A DNA stretch of 64,000 nucleotides from Ktedonobacter robiniae (GCF_016587375.1 NZ_BNJG01000002.1:1302001-1366000); one strand, 5' to 3'. Counted from the first letter of the stretch, positions 25,234 through 34,190 are shown. Notes: generated from the letters alone by a model not told the origin. Numbers and translations are program-made.

Positions 25234-26732
25234 ACAGCCACCTGCCCCGTTGCAGCAAACATAACCTTCTCCTGATTTGCCTCGGCACGTGTGAAGACCT
25301 GGCTGACATGCCCCTCGTGCATAACCAGCACGCGATCAGACATCGCCAAAACCTCTGGCAGCTCACTAGAGATCAAAATAATCGCCAATCCGCGTCCCGC
25401 AAGTTCCGAAATGATGCGATGCACCTCGGCCTTGGCGCCGATATCAATACCACGCGTCGGCTCATCAAGAATCAGAATCTCTGGCTCGGTCGCCAGCCAC
25501 TTGCCAAGGACCACCTTCTGCTGATTGCCGCCCGAGAGGGCTTTGGCCAGTTGATTGAGGCCCGCGGCACGCACATGCAGTTGCTCGGCATAGCTCTTCG
25601 CCAGCTCCATCTCTCGGCGTTGATCAACCAGGCCCAGCCTGGAGAGCTGATCGAGTAGCGGCAACGTCACATTCCTGGCGATGCTGAAATCCAGTACCAA
25701 CCCATGCTGGTGCCGATCCTCGGGTACATAGGCAATTCCATGACGCATGGCCGCCTTGGAGGAGGAGATCTTAATCACGCGACCTCGGAGCAGGATCGTG
25801 CCGCTATCAGCTCGGTCAATGCCAAAGAGGACACGTGCGACCTCGGTACGGCCCGCACCCACCAGGCCCGCAAAGCCCAGAATCTCGCCACGCCTGAGGG
25901 TAAAGCTTACATCGCGGAAGACACTGGCACGCGTGAGATTACGTACTTCGAGTACGACCTCGCCAATCTCAGCCTCGCTTTTGGGAAAGAGCGCCCCCAG
26001 TTCGCGACCCACCATATGCCGGATCAGGTCTTCTGTGCTCAATTCTCTGGCGGGCGCGGTAACGACATGCTCGCCATCCCGCAGAACCGTCACACGATCC
26101 GCCAGTTCTGCGATCTCTTCCAGGCGATGACTGACAAAGAGAATCGCCACCCCCTGCTCGCGCAACTGTCGCACGATCTTGAAAAGCTCCTGCACCTCGT
26201 GGGGTGAAAGCGCCGCTGTAGGCTCATCCATCACCAGGACGCGTGTATCCAGTGAGAGCGCCTTGGCGATCTCCACAAGTTGCTGATCCGCGACCGAGAG
26301 GCCCTGTACGAGAGTTCGTACGCTCAACTGGACATTAAGCCTGTTTAGCAGCCGGTCAACCTCAGCGTACATGTGTCGCCAGTCCACGCGTCCAAAACGG
26401 TCGCGCGGGTGGCGGCCCATAAAGATATTCTCAGCCACGTCGAGATCGGGAAAGAGGCTTGGTTCCTGGTGGATAACAGCGATACCCAGGGCCTGCGCCT
26501 GGGCGGGGTTCCGCAGCTCGATAACTTCTCCATCCATCTTGAGCATACCCATGTCGGGCCGGTAAACGCCAGCAAGCATCTTTACGAGTGTACTCTTGCC
26601 TGCTCCGTTCTCTCCGACCAGGGCATGCACCTCCCCTGGATAGAGCGCCAGGTCAACGCCTTTGAGAGCCTGAATCGCTCCAAACTGCCTGGCTACGCCT
26701 ATGAGTTCAACAATGAGCTCAGAAGGTTTCAT
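25230..26732 (-). CDS. CUT2 sugar ABC transporter ATP-binding protein (RhaT-like)
   Basis: A 500-residue ATPase with two fused nucleotide-binding domains. The first has GENGAGKSTLVKMLAG and VLVMDEPTAALS. The second has LVGAGRTEVARVLFG in place of a strict Walker A, SGGNQQKVVLGKWLA as signature and LILDEPTRGIDIGAK as Walker B; a degenerate second P-loop is normal in CUT2 ATPases. It heads the operon, with GGGGAGG before the ATG at 26732. The promoter and LacI-type operator lie at 26828-26879. Confidence 0.95.
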   Translation of the reverse strand: MKPSELIVELIGVARQFGAIQALKGVDLALYPGEVHALVGENGAGKSTLVKMLAGVYRPDMGMLKMDGEVIELRNPAQAQALGIAVIHQEPSLFPDLDVAENIFMGRHPRDRFGRVDWRHMYAEVDRLLNRLNVQLSVRTLVQGLSVADQQLVEIAKALSLDTRVLVMDEPTAALSPHEVQELFKIVRQLREQGVAILFVSHRLEEIAELADRVTVLRDGEHVVTAPARELSTEDLIRHMVGRELGALFPKSEAEIGEVVLEVRNLTRASVFRDVSFTLRRGEILGFAGLVGAGRTEVARVLFGIDRADSGTILLRGRVIKISSSKAAMRHGIAYVPEDRHQHGLVLDFSIARNVTLPLLDQLSRLGLVDQRREMELAKSYAEQLHVRAAGLNQLAKALSGGNQQKVVLGKWLATEPEILILDEPTRGIDIGAKAEVHRIISELAGRGLAIILISSELPEVLAMSDRVLVMHEGHVSQVFTRAEANQEKVMFAATGQVAV

Positions 26733-26827
26733 ACAACCTCCCCTTTGTAAGTAGCCTCAGCCAATTAGAAGTTCGAAGTGTATGTTTTGCAAATAAGGTG
26801 AAAGAAAAATGTCCCGACAAACATTGC

Positions 26828-26879
26828 ATTGAAACGTTTCAATAAAACAAGTATAATCAACATACAATAGTTTTGTCAA
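26828..26879 (-). promoter_or_regulatory. Promoter and LacI-type operator of the CUT2 operon
   Basis: On the minus strand TTGACA (26874-26879) is followed after 18 bp by TATACT (26850-26855), then by the perfect 16-bp palindrome ATTGAAACGTTTCAAT (26828-26843). The operator falls where transcription should start, a repressor position. The layout is the same as at 48777-48822. Confidence 0.8.
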
Positions 26880-26954
26880 GGGTAAAGCTGGCATAAATTG
26901 CGTTTTATCGTTTTTCACATCAACTATAGACTCTACAATCCTGGCAGTCAGCTT

Positions 26955-27120
26955 TGCATAATGGCATACTATAGCTGGTGCTATGTTTCTCTTCAGCAGT
27001 AAACAAACAGGCATTATCAGCATCTTCTGGAGCAGGGGCATCGGGACATCGCCTTTATCAATGGCCCTTTGAGTATGCGCCAATGTATCGACCGTCTTGA
27101 AGGGGTTAAGCGTGCATGCA
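26955..27120 (+). pseudogene. Remnant of a LacI family regulator
   Basis: From 27018 to 27119 one frame reads HLLEQGHRDIAFINGPLSMR then QCIDRLEGVKRAC, a textbook piece of the LacI ligand domain. Just upstream, in another frame, ATAGCTGGTGCTATG reads IAGAM, matching the family's D-x-x-x-AGA step, but stops and shifts separate it. The N-terminal helix-turn-helix and the C-terminal half are missing. It lies divergent from the CUT2 operon, where its cognate repressor is expected. A 148-codon open frame on the other strand is a shadow. Confidence 0.75.
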
Positions 27121-27180
27121 AGCAGCCCAAGGGTGTGATTCATTCCTCTGAAACTGCTGCAAAAAAGGCCGCAATTACTG

Positions 27181-27347
27181 GTAGGGGCGCGTCCGAACGC
27201 CATTTATGGCAGTTCGATGTAAGCCTTATTTTTTCCATCTAAAAGGTAATAGATCACAAAACATGCCATCATTGGGATGTTTTTGGCTAACGCCGAAGTG
27301 CGATGAATCGCCTTCGGACGCGCTGAAGCTGGCCCCTACCGACTTGG
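27181..27347. mobile_element. Diverged MITE-like element, copy 4
   Basis: The outer ends GTAGGGGC and GCGTCCGAA are inverted at the right side with an insertion of about 10 bp, and the next 30 bp also align imperfectly. The right arm contains GGCGATTCATCGCA, a variant of the family mini-hairpin. It lies directly after the LacI remnant and may have helped break that gene. Confidence 0.55.
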
Positions 27348-27409
27348 GAAGCCATCTCGCGCCAGAGATTGCTCTCCAAGCTTGCATGGATCCTACATTT
27401 ATTGTGCGT

Positions 27410-28366
27410 TTACTGCCAGGAGCTTGCCTGGTCCAGGGTCTTAATCGCGGCCTCGTCGAGCTTGAGATCAATCGCCTTCATGAGGTCATTGACCTGCTCC
27501 ACTGAGGTAGCGCTAGCAATGGGGGCCGTCATGCTGGGACGAGCGATCAGCCAGGCCAGTGCGACCTGGGCCTGCGTGGCATGGTACATCGCCGCAACCT
27601 TGTCGAGAGCTGCCAGGATGCGCTCACCGCGCTCATTCATGTAGCTCTGCTTGACTCCCTGCGCCCTTGAACTCTGAGGCAGATCCCTATCTGAGCGATA
27701 TTTACCCGTCAGGAAGCCGCTCGCCAGGCCATAGTAGGGAATGACACCAATCTGCTCTTGAAGGCAGAGAGGCTCCAGGTCACGCTCAAAATCGGCACGA
27801 TCATAGAGGTTGTAGAGCGGTTGCAGGCTCTCATAACGTGGATTGCCATGCTGCTGACTCGCCTGGAGCGAGAGCCGCAGGCGCTCAGCCGTGAAGTTTG
27901 AGGCCCCCAGCGCCCGAACCTTTCCCTGCTGCACCAGTTCGGCATAGGCCGCCATCGTCTCTTCAGGATCAGTCTCGGAATCATCCCTGTGTGACTGGTA
28001 GAGATCGATATAGTCTGTCTGCAAACGCTTGAGCGAGGCCTCAACCGCCTGCATTATATACTTGCGCGAGAGTCCCTTCTGCTCCGGCCCCATTTCAGAG
28101 CCCACCTTGGTCGCGATGATCACCTGCTCGCGGTTACTGCGCTGCTTCATCCACTTGCCCAGAATGGTTTCAGACTCTCCACCCTGATTACCAGGTACCC
28201 AGCGCGAGTAGACATCGGCGCTATCAATAAAATTGCCGCCCGCGGCGACATAGGCATCCAGTACATTGAAAGAGACGGCCTCATCTATCGTCCAGCCAAA
28301 GACATTGCCACCCAGGCAGAGCGGCACAACCTCAAGCGATGAACGACCCAATTTACGTTTCTTCAT
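27410..28366 (-). CDS. Aldo/keto reductase
   Basis: A 318-residue NAD(P)H-dependent aldo/keto reductase. Visible landmarks are MKKRKLGRSSLEVVPLCLGG, the catalytic FIDSADVYSRW (Asp and Tyr), IIATKVG with the catalytic lysine, DYIDLYQSHRDD with the His, and ALGASNF. The ATG at 28366 has GGGGAGC about ten bases upstream. It faces away from the sugar transporter remnant region but lies near it, so it could act on a carbonyl product of the same sugar; this is positional inference only. Confidence 0.92.
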   Translation of the reverse strand: MKKRKLGRSSLEVVPLCLGGNVFGWTIDEAVSFNVLDAYVAAGGNFIDSADVYSRWVPGNQGGESETILGKWMKQRSNREQVIIATKVGSEMGPEQKGLSRKYIMQAVEASLKRLQTDYIDLYQSHRDDSETDPEETMAAYAELVQQGKVRALGASNFTAERLRLSLQASQQHGNPRYESLQPLYNLYDRADFERDLEPLCLQEQIGVIPYYGLASGFLTGKYRSDRDLPQSSRAQGVKQSYMNERGERILAALDKVAAMYHATQAQVALAWLIARPSMTAPIASATSVEQVNDLMKAIDLKLDEAAIKTLDQASSWQ

Positions 28367-28367
28367 A

Positions 28368-28753
28368 CTATATATGCTCCCCATTTTCAACAAAAGTAAA
28401 TACAGTCAAGCTGCCTTCTCTCACACGCCAGGCAAGCCAGCCGCGTTTCAGCGACCACGCCCACTCAGCAGCCACGCGGCCCAATCTGCCCGCCCATTGC
28501 GGATCGCCGCCCTGGCAGCTGCCTTCCAATGCTGATGGCTGCTGAGGCGGGTTTAATAGCACTCTATCATCGTTGCCACTCACTCCTTCAATCCCGCGCT
28601 CCATCAATAAACGCGCCGTCCCCACAGGGTCAAGCGGCCCCAGAATCGTATCCCCCAGGTGGGCATATGCCTGATTCCTCTCCGCTCAATATCCTCCAAA
28701 ACCGCTTCCAGCGCCCATTTATTCCCGTGGATATCCGCGATAATCGCGATCAG
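28368..28753 (-). pseudogene. Metallophosphoesterase remnant with frameshift
   Basis: The piece begins LIAIIADIHGNKWALEAVLE-DIERRGI, the metal-binding opening of a calcineurin-like phosphoesterase. About 28668 a one-base shift is needed to continue into AHLGDTILGPLDPVGTARLL and VSGNDDRVL, the second and third motifs. The start codon is absent, because the frame is joined directly to an esterase fragment. The rest is short and ends in unrelated sequence next to the aldo/keto reductase start. It cannot make an active enzyme as it stands. Confidence 0.75.
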
Positions 28754-28928
28754 GACCAGAAATCACGCAGTCTGCGATAATGGCGACGATTTCAGGTTCC
28801 CCTGCCTGCTCAAGAGCGGCCAGTTCAGACTGATGACGCTGTTCTGCGAGCGAAAGTTCTGGCCCTGCTTCAGTGCTTATTTCTGCCAGCTTTTGCAAGT
28901 AGAGGGCGACTTGTGGATCAAGAGGCAT
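28754..28928 (-). pseudogene. N-terminal fragment of an HSL-type esterase
   Basis: MPLDPQVALYLQKLAE, SLAEQRHQ and GEPEIVAIIADCVISGP match the opening of acetyl-hydrolase/HSL-type alpha/beta hydrolases (MPLDPQ...IPGP). AAGGAAGGAATA before the ATG at 28928 is a good ribosome binding site. After ISGP the sequence passes into the metallophosphoesterase remnant, so a deletion fused the two genes and removed the catalytic domain. Confidence 0.65.
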
Positions 28929-29217
28929 AGGGTATTATTCCTTCCTTGAGAGCATGTGTATACAATGCGGCCAATTGCTCAAGCATGTGCGTGTTTCCCT
29001 CCTTGGGAGGCGTTATCTCAACGATACTCCACCCAACAGATAACAAACTGCTCGCGATTGCGTGATGAATAATACTTGAGCGTCTCTATATCTATGCCAC
29101 CATCGGATAAGCAGTAAGCGGTACTTTTAGGAAACCCCGCTTCCTTCTCATCATTTTCTCATTTTTACTTCGTACACTCGCAATAAGTAGAGATTTTAGG
29201 TAATATGGTGTGGTACA
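28929..29217. other. Intergenic remnant region
   Basis: The minus strand shows a frame ending KYYSSRNREQFVICWVEYR before a stop near 29032, with no start codon, and then AAGGAGGG followed by a possible 22-codon peptide starting MLEQLAALY. These look like the debris of a decayed gene. No function is assigned. Confidence 0.35.
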
Positions 29218-29259
29218 GTAGCCACGTACGCCACAGCAGCCGCGTACGCCAGTAGCGAG
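29218..29259. repeat. Dispersed repeat C, two units
   Basis: GTAGCCACGTACGCC (29218-29232) and CAGCCGCGTACGCCAGTAGC (from 29237) are two units of a repeat that recurs at 30643-30694, 32928-32948 and 36265-36288. They lie inside a TGGTGTGGT/ACCACACCA stem. Confidence 0.7.
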
Positions 29260-29359
29260 CGCAGCACCACACCCAGAACGAGCGCCGCAAGCGCGATAGC
29301 ACAGCAACATATACAATTTATATATAATCTCTACAAAAAAAGAAAGAAGGTAGATCCCA

Positions 29360-29593
29360 ATGAATAATCGCAAGTTCCTCTTCATCGGCGGCATCATCGT
29401 TGCCATCATCGCGCTCCTGTGCAGCATCTATTATATCATTCCTGGTTACGATCACATCCTGGTTACTCATGACTCGACCGCCTCGCACCCCACGCATTTT
29501 GTGGCCTTCCTGGGCCTGGCTATTGTTGGCGCGCTCGTCGCCCTCGTCTCGCGTCCGCGTCCCAATAAGGGCGTAAAGCCGGAGCAGGCATAG
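29360..29593 (+). CDS. Small two-helix membrane protein
   Basis: A 77-residue protein with two membrane segments (FLFIGGIIVAIIALLCSIYY and FVAFLGLAIVGALVALV) and a short basic tail. AAGGTAG lies eight bases before the ATG. It ends 44 bp upstream of the undecaprenyl-diphosphatase gene and is probably cotranscribed with it. No named family is recognised; the layout resembles small membrane proteins seen in Chloroflexota. Confidence 0.7.
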   Translation: MNNRKFLFIGGIIVAIIALLCSIYYIIPGYDHILVTHDSTASHPTHFVAFLGLAIVGALVALVSRPRPNKGVKPEQA

Positions 29594-29637
29594 AAACAGC
29601 TTTAACGTCTCTTAAGAAAGAAAAGGATTTGTAAGGC

Positions 29638-30519
29638 ATGAACCTGACGCTCTGGCAGGCCATTCTCCTGTCTCTTCTACAAGGATTTACAGAACTCTTT
29701 CCCATTAGTAGCCTGGGTCACACCGTGATTGTCCCTGGTCTGCTCAACTGGGGAGACCTGGTCCATGATGAGCGTTTTCTTCCCTTTATCACCGCGCTCC
29801 ACCTGGGGACCAGTATCGCGCTGGTTATCTATTTCTGGCGCGACTGGCTCCAGGTCTGCAAAACCCTCTTTACCAGTATTAAAGAGGCAAATGTACAGGT
29901 AGGAACCGAAGGCTGGGTAAGCTGGCTCATTATTATTGGCTGTATCCCTGCTGCCCTACTGGGCGTTTTTCTAGAGAAACCGCTCAAATCACTCTTTGCC
30001 TCACCTATCATCGCGGCAACCTTCCTCATCGTGAATGGCATCCTGCTCTTCATCGGTGAGTGGTGGCGTCGTCGTAATCTGAAGAAGCTCCAGGACATGC
30101 CAGCCAAAGAGCAGGAAATTCTCTCCCGCCCGCTCAAATCACTCAAATGGTGGGAAGCCATCCTGATCGGCTTCGCTCAGTCGTTGGCCCTGATCCCCGG
30201 CATTTCACGCTCGGGCGCGACCATGGTTGCGGCCCTCGGCGCGAAACTAAGCCACGAGGATGCGGCGCACTTCTCCTTCCTGCTGGGCACACCTCTCATC
30301 GGTGCCGCCGCCCTGCTCGAAGTGCCACAGCTCTTCCATGTGCCAACCGCGACAATGGGCATGATCCTCCTGGGCATGGTCCTCTCCGGTATCATGGCCT
30401 TCCTGAGCACCAAATTCCTGATGCGCTACTTCCAGACCGGGCGCCTCGATCCCTTCGGCTACTACTGTATCGCAGTCGGCGCGGTCTCCCTGGTCCTCTT
30501 CACCCTGGTTATTAAATAA
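29638..30519 (+). CDS. uppP: Undecaprenyl-diphosphatase
   Basis: A 293-residue polytopic membrane enzyme that dephosphorylates undecaprenyl diphosphate to recycle the peptidoglycan lipid carrier; loss or excess affects bacitracin resistance. The two active-site motifs are LLQGFTELFPISSLGH near the N-terminus and PGISRSGATMVAALGAKLS about residue 190. Eight membrane helices are expected and visible. Its stop codon lies within the first bases of a 34-bp palindrome (30518-30587). It follows a small membrane protein gene. Confidence 0.95.
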   Translation: MNLTLWQAILLSLLQGFTELFPISSLGHTVIVPGLLNWGDLVHDERFLPFITALHLGTSIALVIYFWRDWLQVCKTLFTSIKEANVQVGTEGWVSWLIIIGCIPAALLGVFLEKPLKSLFASPIIAATFLIVNGILLFIGEWWRRRNLKKLQDMPAKEQEILSRPLKSLKWWEAILIGFAQSLALIPGISRSGATMVAALGAKLSHEDAAHFSFLLGTPLIGAAALLEVPQLFHVPTATMGMILLGMVLSGIMAFLSTKFLMRYFQTGRLDPFGYYCIAVGAVSLVLFTLVIK

Positions 30520-30587
30520 GATCAGAAAAGAAATTGCTGTGTGCAGCGGCATCTGCCGCTGCACACAGCAATTTCTTTTCTGATCTT
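30518..30587. terminator. 34-bp palindrome at the uppP stop
   Basis: Perfect 34-bp arms (30518-30551, 30554-30587) with a 2-nt loop. The stop codon TAA overlaps the first two bases. No T-tract follows. Confidence 0.85.
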
Positions 30588-30642
30588 GTCTCCCCTTCCG
30601 CTTTTGGGATTGAGGAATGTATAGGTATATTTAGGAAAACAA

Positions 30643-30694
30643 AGTAGCCGCGTACGCCAGGGCGCAGCCCCAGTAGCCGCGTACGCCAGTAGCG
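30643..30694. repeat. Dispersed repeat C, two units
   Basis: GTAGCCGCGTACGCCAGGGC (from 30643) and GTAGCCGCGTACGCCAGTAG (from 30672) lie head to tail directly before the ribosome binding site of the response regulator. Confidence 0.8.
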
Positions 30695-30709
30695 AGAAGG
30701 AGAAAAGGT

Positions 30710-31387
30710 ATGCGCATTCTTGTCGCGGAAGATCATCCTAGCTTAGGGCCAGACATTCAGCGGGGCCTGGAGCGCTTTCACTATGTCACCGACCTGGCGA
30801 CTGATGGCGAGGACGCGCTGGCGTCCGCACTGGCGACGCCTTACGATCTGCTGATCCTCGATGTGATGCTCCCATCGCTGGATGGCTTTGAGGTGTGCCG
30901 TCGCCTGCGCAGCGCTCATCGTACCCTCCCCATTCTCTTTCTTACCGCTCGTGGCGAGATCGATGACCGCGTGCGTGGACTCGACCTGGGCGGCGATGAT
31001 TATCTCGTCAAGCCCTTTGTCTTCCGCGAGTTGGAGGCCCGTGTACGCGCGCTGTTGCGCCGCGAAAAGAGCGCTACCTCGGCAACGCTCCAGTTCGAGG
31101 ACCTAACCCTGGACACCCAGACGCGCGAGGCCTGGCGTGGCTCACGCCAGCTTACCCTCTCCAGCCGCGAATACGCCCTGCTAGAGTTTCTCCTTCATCA
31201 CCCACGCCAGGTGCTCAGCCGGGAAACCATCGCGGACCACGTCTGGGATGGCGAGGCCCCCTACCAATCGAATATCATCGACGTGTATATCCGCTATCTC
31301 CGCAACAAGCTCTGCGCATCGGGCGAACCCGATGTCATTCAGGCGATTCGTGGCGTCGGCTACCAGCTCAAAGGGAAAACTATATGA
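30710..31387 (+). CDS. OmpR/PhoB family response regulator
   Basis: A 225-residue two-component regulator. The receiver domain has the acidic pair ED (residues 7-8), phosphoacceptor D51 in LILDVMLPSLDGF and K101 in YLVKPF. The C-terminal winged helix has LSSREYALLEFLLHHPRQVL and VDVYIRYLRNKL (as IDVYIRYLRNKL). AAGGAGAAAAGGT precedes the ATG. The stop overlaps the start of the kinase gene (ATGA), so the pair is translationally coupled. Confidence 0.95.
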   Translation: MRILVAEDHPSLGPDIQRGLERFHYVTDLATDGEDALASALATPYDLLILDVMLPSLDGFEVCRRLRSAHRTLPILFLTARGEIDDRVRGLDLGGDDYLVKPFVFRELEARVRALLRREKSATSATLQFEDLTLDTQTREAWRGSRQLTLSSREYALLEFLLHHPRQVLSRETIADHVWDGEAPYQSNIIDVYIRYLRNKLCASGEPDVIQAIRGVGYQLKGKTI

Positions 31388-32883
31388 AAACCTTGCAGCG
31401 CCTGCGCTCTCACCTCTGGCCCATGGGGACGCGGCTCCAACTCACCTTCTGGTATACCGCCGTGCTCGCCCTGATTATCCTCTGCGCGGGAGCTATCGTC
31501 TACAAATACCTGGAAAGCTCGCTTGAGGGCAGCTTCGATACTACACTCTCACTCCAGGCTGGCCTGCTCACCAGCGAAATCAGCGAACAGAATAACCACC
31601 TGACCATTAGCGACCGTACTGGCAATATCCCGAGCCTGGAGGCCACGCACTCCGATCCTCGCAGTATTCCCGCCGATATCACTAATGGCTTACTGGTCCG
31701 CATCCTTGATAGTAATGGGCGCGTTGTACGTGAGTCGCCGGGCTTTCGCCTCTACGCTCTGCCCACCCTCACCTCCGCTCAATTTGGTACCCAGCAGATC
31801 ATGCAGCAGACGCTAAAGCTAAGAGAGCAGAAAGGCGACAAGGTTGAGCTGCGCCTGTATAGCCAGGTCCTCACAGATCATGGCCGCCCCTACGCCATCA
31901 TCCAGGTTGGCGAGTCTCTAAACCAGTTGCATAGCGTACTGCGCAACACCGCCTATGTCCTGCTACTACTCACACCCTTCTTGCTGGCTATCAGCGGCCT
32001 GGGTAGCTACTGGCTGGCCGCGCGCGCCTTCGCGCCTATCCACCAATTGACCTCGACGGCCCGCGCCATCAATTCCGGTGATCTTAGCCAGCGTGTCCCT
32101 CTTCCGCGCGCGCGCGACGAGGTCTATTTCCTGGGGGTCACCCTCAACGCTATGATCGCTCGCCTGGAAGATGCCTTTACTCGCCAGAAGCGCTTTGTCG
32201 CCGACGCCTCACACGAGCTACGCACGCCTATCGCTGCCATTCAAAGCAAAACCGACGTCGCCCTGCTCCAACCACTCAGCACACAGGAGTATGTGGAGGT
32301 CATCCAGCAGGTCAATACAGAGACCCTGCGCCTGGGCGACCTGATTAGGAATCTCCTGGCCCTGGCACGTTCCGACGAGGAAGAGGCTCATCTCATCTAT
32401 GAGTCCGTCCATCTGGACCAGGTTGTCGACGCAGTCATCTCCACCGCCACCGAATTAGCCCAGGAGCGCGACATCACCCTCCAGGCTCAGGACCTGGCGC
32501 CCGTCGAAGTCCAGGGCGACGAAGCCCGCCTGATCCAGGTTGTCATGAACCTGGTCGATAACGCCATCGCCTATACATCACCCCACGGCTGCGTTAGCGT
32601 GACCGTCAAGCAAGAGGGCGCTCAAGGGCTACTCGTCGTGCGCGATACAGGCCGGGGCATCGCATCTGAACACCTCCCTCATATCTTCGAGCGCTTCTAC
32701 CGCGCCGATGCCGCCCGCAGTCGCGATGCCGCCCACAAGCGCGGCAGTGGCCTGGGCCTCGCCATCGTCGATTGGATTGTGCGCGCCCACCAGGGCCGAA
32801 TCTCGGTCGAGAGTACCGTAGGCAAAGGTTCAACCTTCACAGTCTCGCTTCCACTTAAACAAGCAAGCACAAACAACTGGTAA
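31384..32883 (+). CDS. Sensor histidine kinase
   Basis: A 499-residue kinase with membrane helices near residues 20-40 and 190-212 flanking an extracytoplasmic sensor of about 150 residues. A HAMP linker follows (LTSTARAINSGDLSQRVPL), then the dimerisation domain with H277 in FVADASHELRTPIAAIQ, and the ATPase domain with VVMNLVDNAIAYT (N box), VRDTGRGIA (G1) and KRGSGLGLAIVDWIV (G2). It partners the regulator at 30710. The signal is unknown. A palindrome with repeat C in its loop follows (32917-32962). Confidence 0.95.
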   Translation: MKTLQRLRSHLWPMGTRLQLTFWYTAVLALIILCAGAIVYKYLESSLEGSFDTTLSLQAGLLTSEISEQNNHLTISDRTGNIPSLEATHSDPRSIPADITNGLLVRILDSNGRVVRESPGFRLYALPTLTSAQFGTQQIMQQTLKLREQKGDKVELRLYSQVLTDHGRPYAIIQVGESLNQLHSVLRNTAYVLLLLTPFLLAISGLGSYWLAARAFAPIHQLTSTARAINSGDLSQRVPLPRARDEVYFLGVTLNAMIARLEDAFTRQKRFVADASHELRTPIAAIQSKTDVALLQPLSTQEYVEVIQQVNTETLRLGDLIRNLLALARSDEEEAHLIYESVHLDQVVDAVISTATELAQERDITLQAQDLAPVEVQGDEARLIQVVMNLVDNAIAYTSPHGCVSVTVKQEGAQGLLVVRDTGRGIASEHLPHIFERFYRADAARSRDAAHKRGSGLGLAIVDWIVRAHQGRISVESTVGKGSTFTVSLPLKQASTNNW

Positions 32884-32916
32884 ATATGCTCTTTGAGCAA
32901 TGCATATCGCGCAGCA

Positions 32917-32962
32917 ACCAGGGAGGTAGCCGCGTACGCCAGGGCGCAGCTACCTCCCTGGT
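32917..32962. terminator. Palindrome with repeat C in its loop
   Basis: Arms of 14 bp (ACCAGGGAGGTAGC and its complement) enclose an 18-nt loop that is exactly a repeat C unit (CGCGTACGCCAGGGCGCA). It lies 33 bp after the kinase stop. Confidence 0.75.
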
Positions 32963-33004
32963 CACAATGATACTGCGTCACCCCATCATATTATTAAGCG
33001 TGAT

Positions 33005-33037
33005 AGAGATAGCAAGCGAGCTACGCTTGCTATCTCT
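33005..33037. promoter_or_regulatory. Hairpin upstream of the molybdoenzyme gene
   Basis: AGAGATAGCAAGC (33005-33017) pairs perfectly with 33025-33037 across a 7-nt loop, about 20 bp before the ribosome binding site. It could be an operator or a leader hairpin. Confidence 0.45.
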
Positions 33038-33069
33038 GGCACAAAACGTTTATGATCGGAGGTGGCAGT

Positions 33070-34158
33070 ATGAGTAATTCTTCCGCGCACGCGCTTACTA
33101 TTGTCTATCAGGAGCAGCCCTTGAATGCAGGCACTCCCCTACCCATTTTGCGCCGCTCCTTTGTGACGCCTCAGACGCTCTTCTTCGCCCGCAATCACGG
33201 ATCTATACCCACTATCGATCCCGCAACCTACCGCTTCCGAGTCGGAGGTATGGTCAGGTCTCCCCTGGAATTCAGCCTGGAAGAGCTGCAATCCCGCTTT
33301 CCCTCTCAGACAATCATGGCCACCCTGCAATGCACGGGAAGCCGGCGCAACGAGCTTATGGCCTTGCATACAATCCCCAACGAGATTCCCTGGGGCGCCG
33401 AGCCTATCAGTAATGCCAACTGGCGTGGTGTCGCCCTCCGCGATGTGCTTCAGGCCACCGGAATAGCGCCCGCGGCGCGTTACGTCTCCTTCAGCGGTCT
33501 CGACGAGGTGTGGGAAGAGGGCAAGGCCGTTGGCTTTGGCAGCTCTATCGCGCTTGAGAAGGCCCAGGCGCCCGAGGTCATCCTGGCCTTTGAGATGAAT
33601 GGAGAGCCACTCACGCCTATGCATGGCTTCCCGGTACGCGTCATCATTCCTGGCTATATCGGCGCGCGCAGCGTCAAATGGCTTGGGACGATTACCCTGC
33701 AAGACGAGCCTTCGCATAACTATTTCCAGGCCCGCGCCTATAAGCTCTTTCCACCCAACGTCACCCAGGCCCCGACAGATACCAGCCAGGGTAAGATGCT
33801 GGAGACACTTCCCCTGAACGCGGTCATCTGCATACCCCAGGATGGGCAGATGCTAGAGGCGGGACCGGTGCGCATTCTGGGGTATGCCTTTACAGGCGAG
33901 GGATCGCCCATCCAACGGGTCGAGATCTCGGCTGACAAGGGCAAGACCTGGACCGTCGCCACGATTACGGAGCGAAACGATCCCTGGGCCTGGTGCTTCT
34001 GGGAAACAACACTTGACCTTCCACCCGGCCCACACCAGCTATTCGCCCGCGCCTGGGACGCTACCGGGCATACACAGCCCGCCGATGCCCGCCAGCTCTG
34101 GAACTTCAAAGGTTACGCCAACAATGCCTGGCACCGCATCCGCCTTCATCTGGCCTGA
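33070..34158 (+). CDS. Sulfite oxidase-like molybdopterin enzyme
   Basis: A 362-residue member of the sulfite oxidase/plant nitrate reductase family. The molybdenum-ligating cysteine is C88 in ATLQCTGSRRNEL; substrate-pocket motifs include RGVALRDVL, GEPLTPMHGFPVRVIIPGY and GARSVKWLG. The C-terminal third is the Mo-co dimerisation domain with GYAFTGEGSPIQRVEIS and WAWCFWE. There is no signal peptide, so it is cytoplasmic as predicted, and no haem or cytochrome partner is nearby. GGAGGT precedes the ATG at 33070. Sulfite is only a possible substrate. Confidence 0.93.
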   Translation: MSNSSAHALTIVYQEQPLNAGTPLPILRRSFVTPQTLFFARNHGSIPTIDPATYRFRVGGMVRSPLEFSLEELQSRFPSQTIMATLQCTGSRRNELMALHTIPNEIPWGAEPISNANWRGVALRDVLQATGIAPAARYVSFSGLDEVWEEGKAVGFGSSIALEKAQAPEVILAFEMNGEPLTPMHGFPVRVIIPGYIGARSVKWLGTITLQDEPSHNYFQARAYKLFPPNVTQAPTDTSQGKMLETLPLNAVICIPQDGQMLEAGPVRILGYAFTGEGSPIQRVEISADKGKTWTVATITERNDPWAWCFWETTLDLPPGPHQLFARAWDATGHTQPADARQLWNFKGYANNAWHRIRLHLA

Positions 34159-34190
34159 CAAACCACAACTAATTTATTCAATACGCTTTA

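Noticed and set aside
26757-27203. 148-codon open frame on the minus strand
   Set aside because: It has no ribosome binding site, crosses the promoter/operator, and lies opposite a clear LacI remnant on the plus strand.
29092-29427. 111-codon minus-strand open frame
   Set aside because: It runs through repeat C and overlaps the small membrane protein gene; no sequence support.
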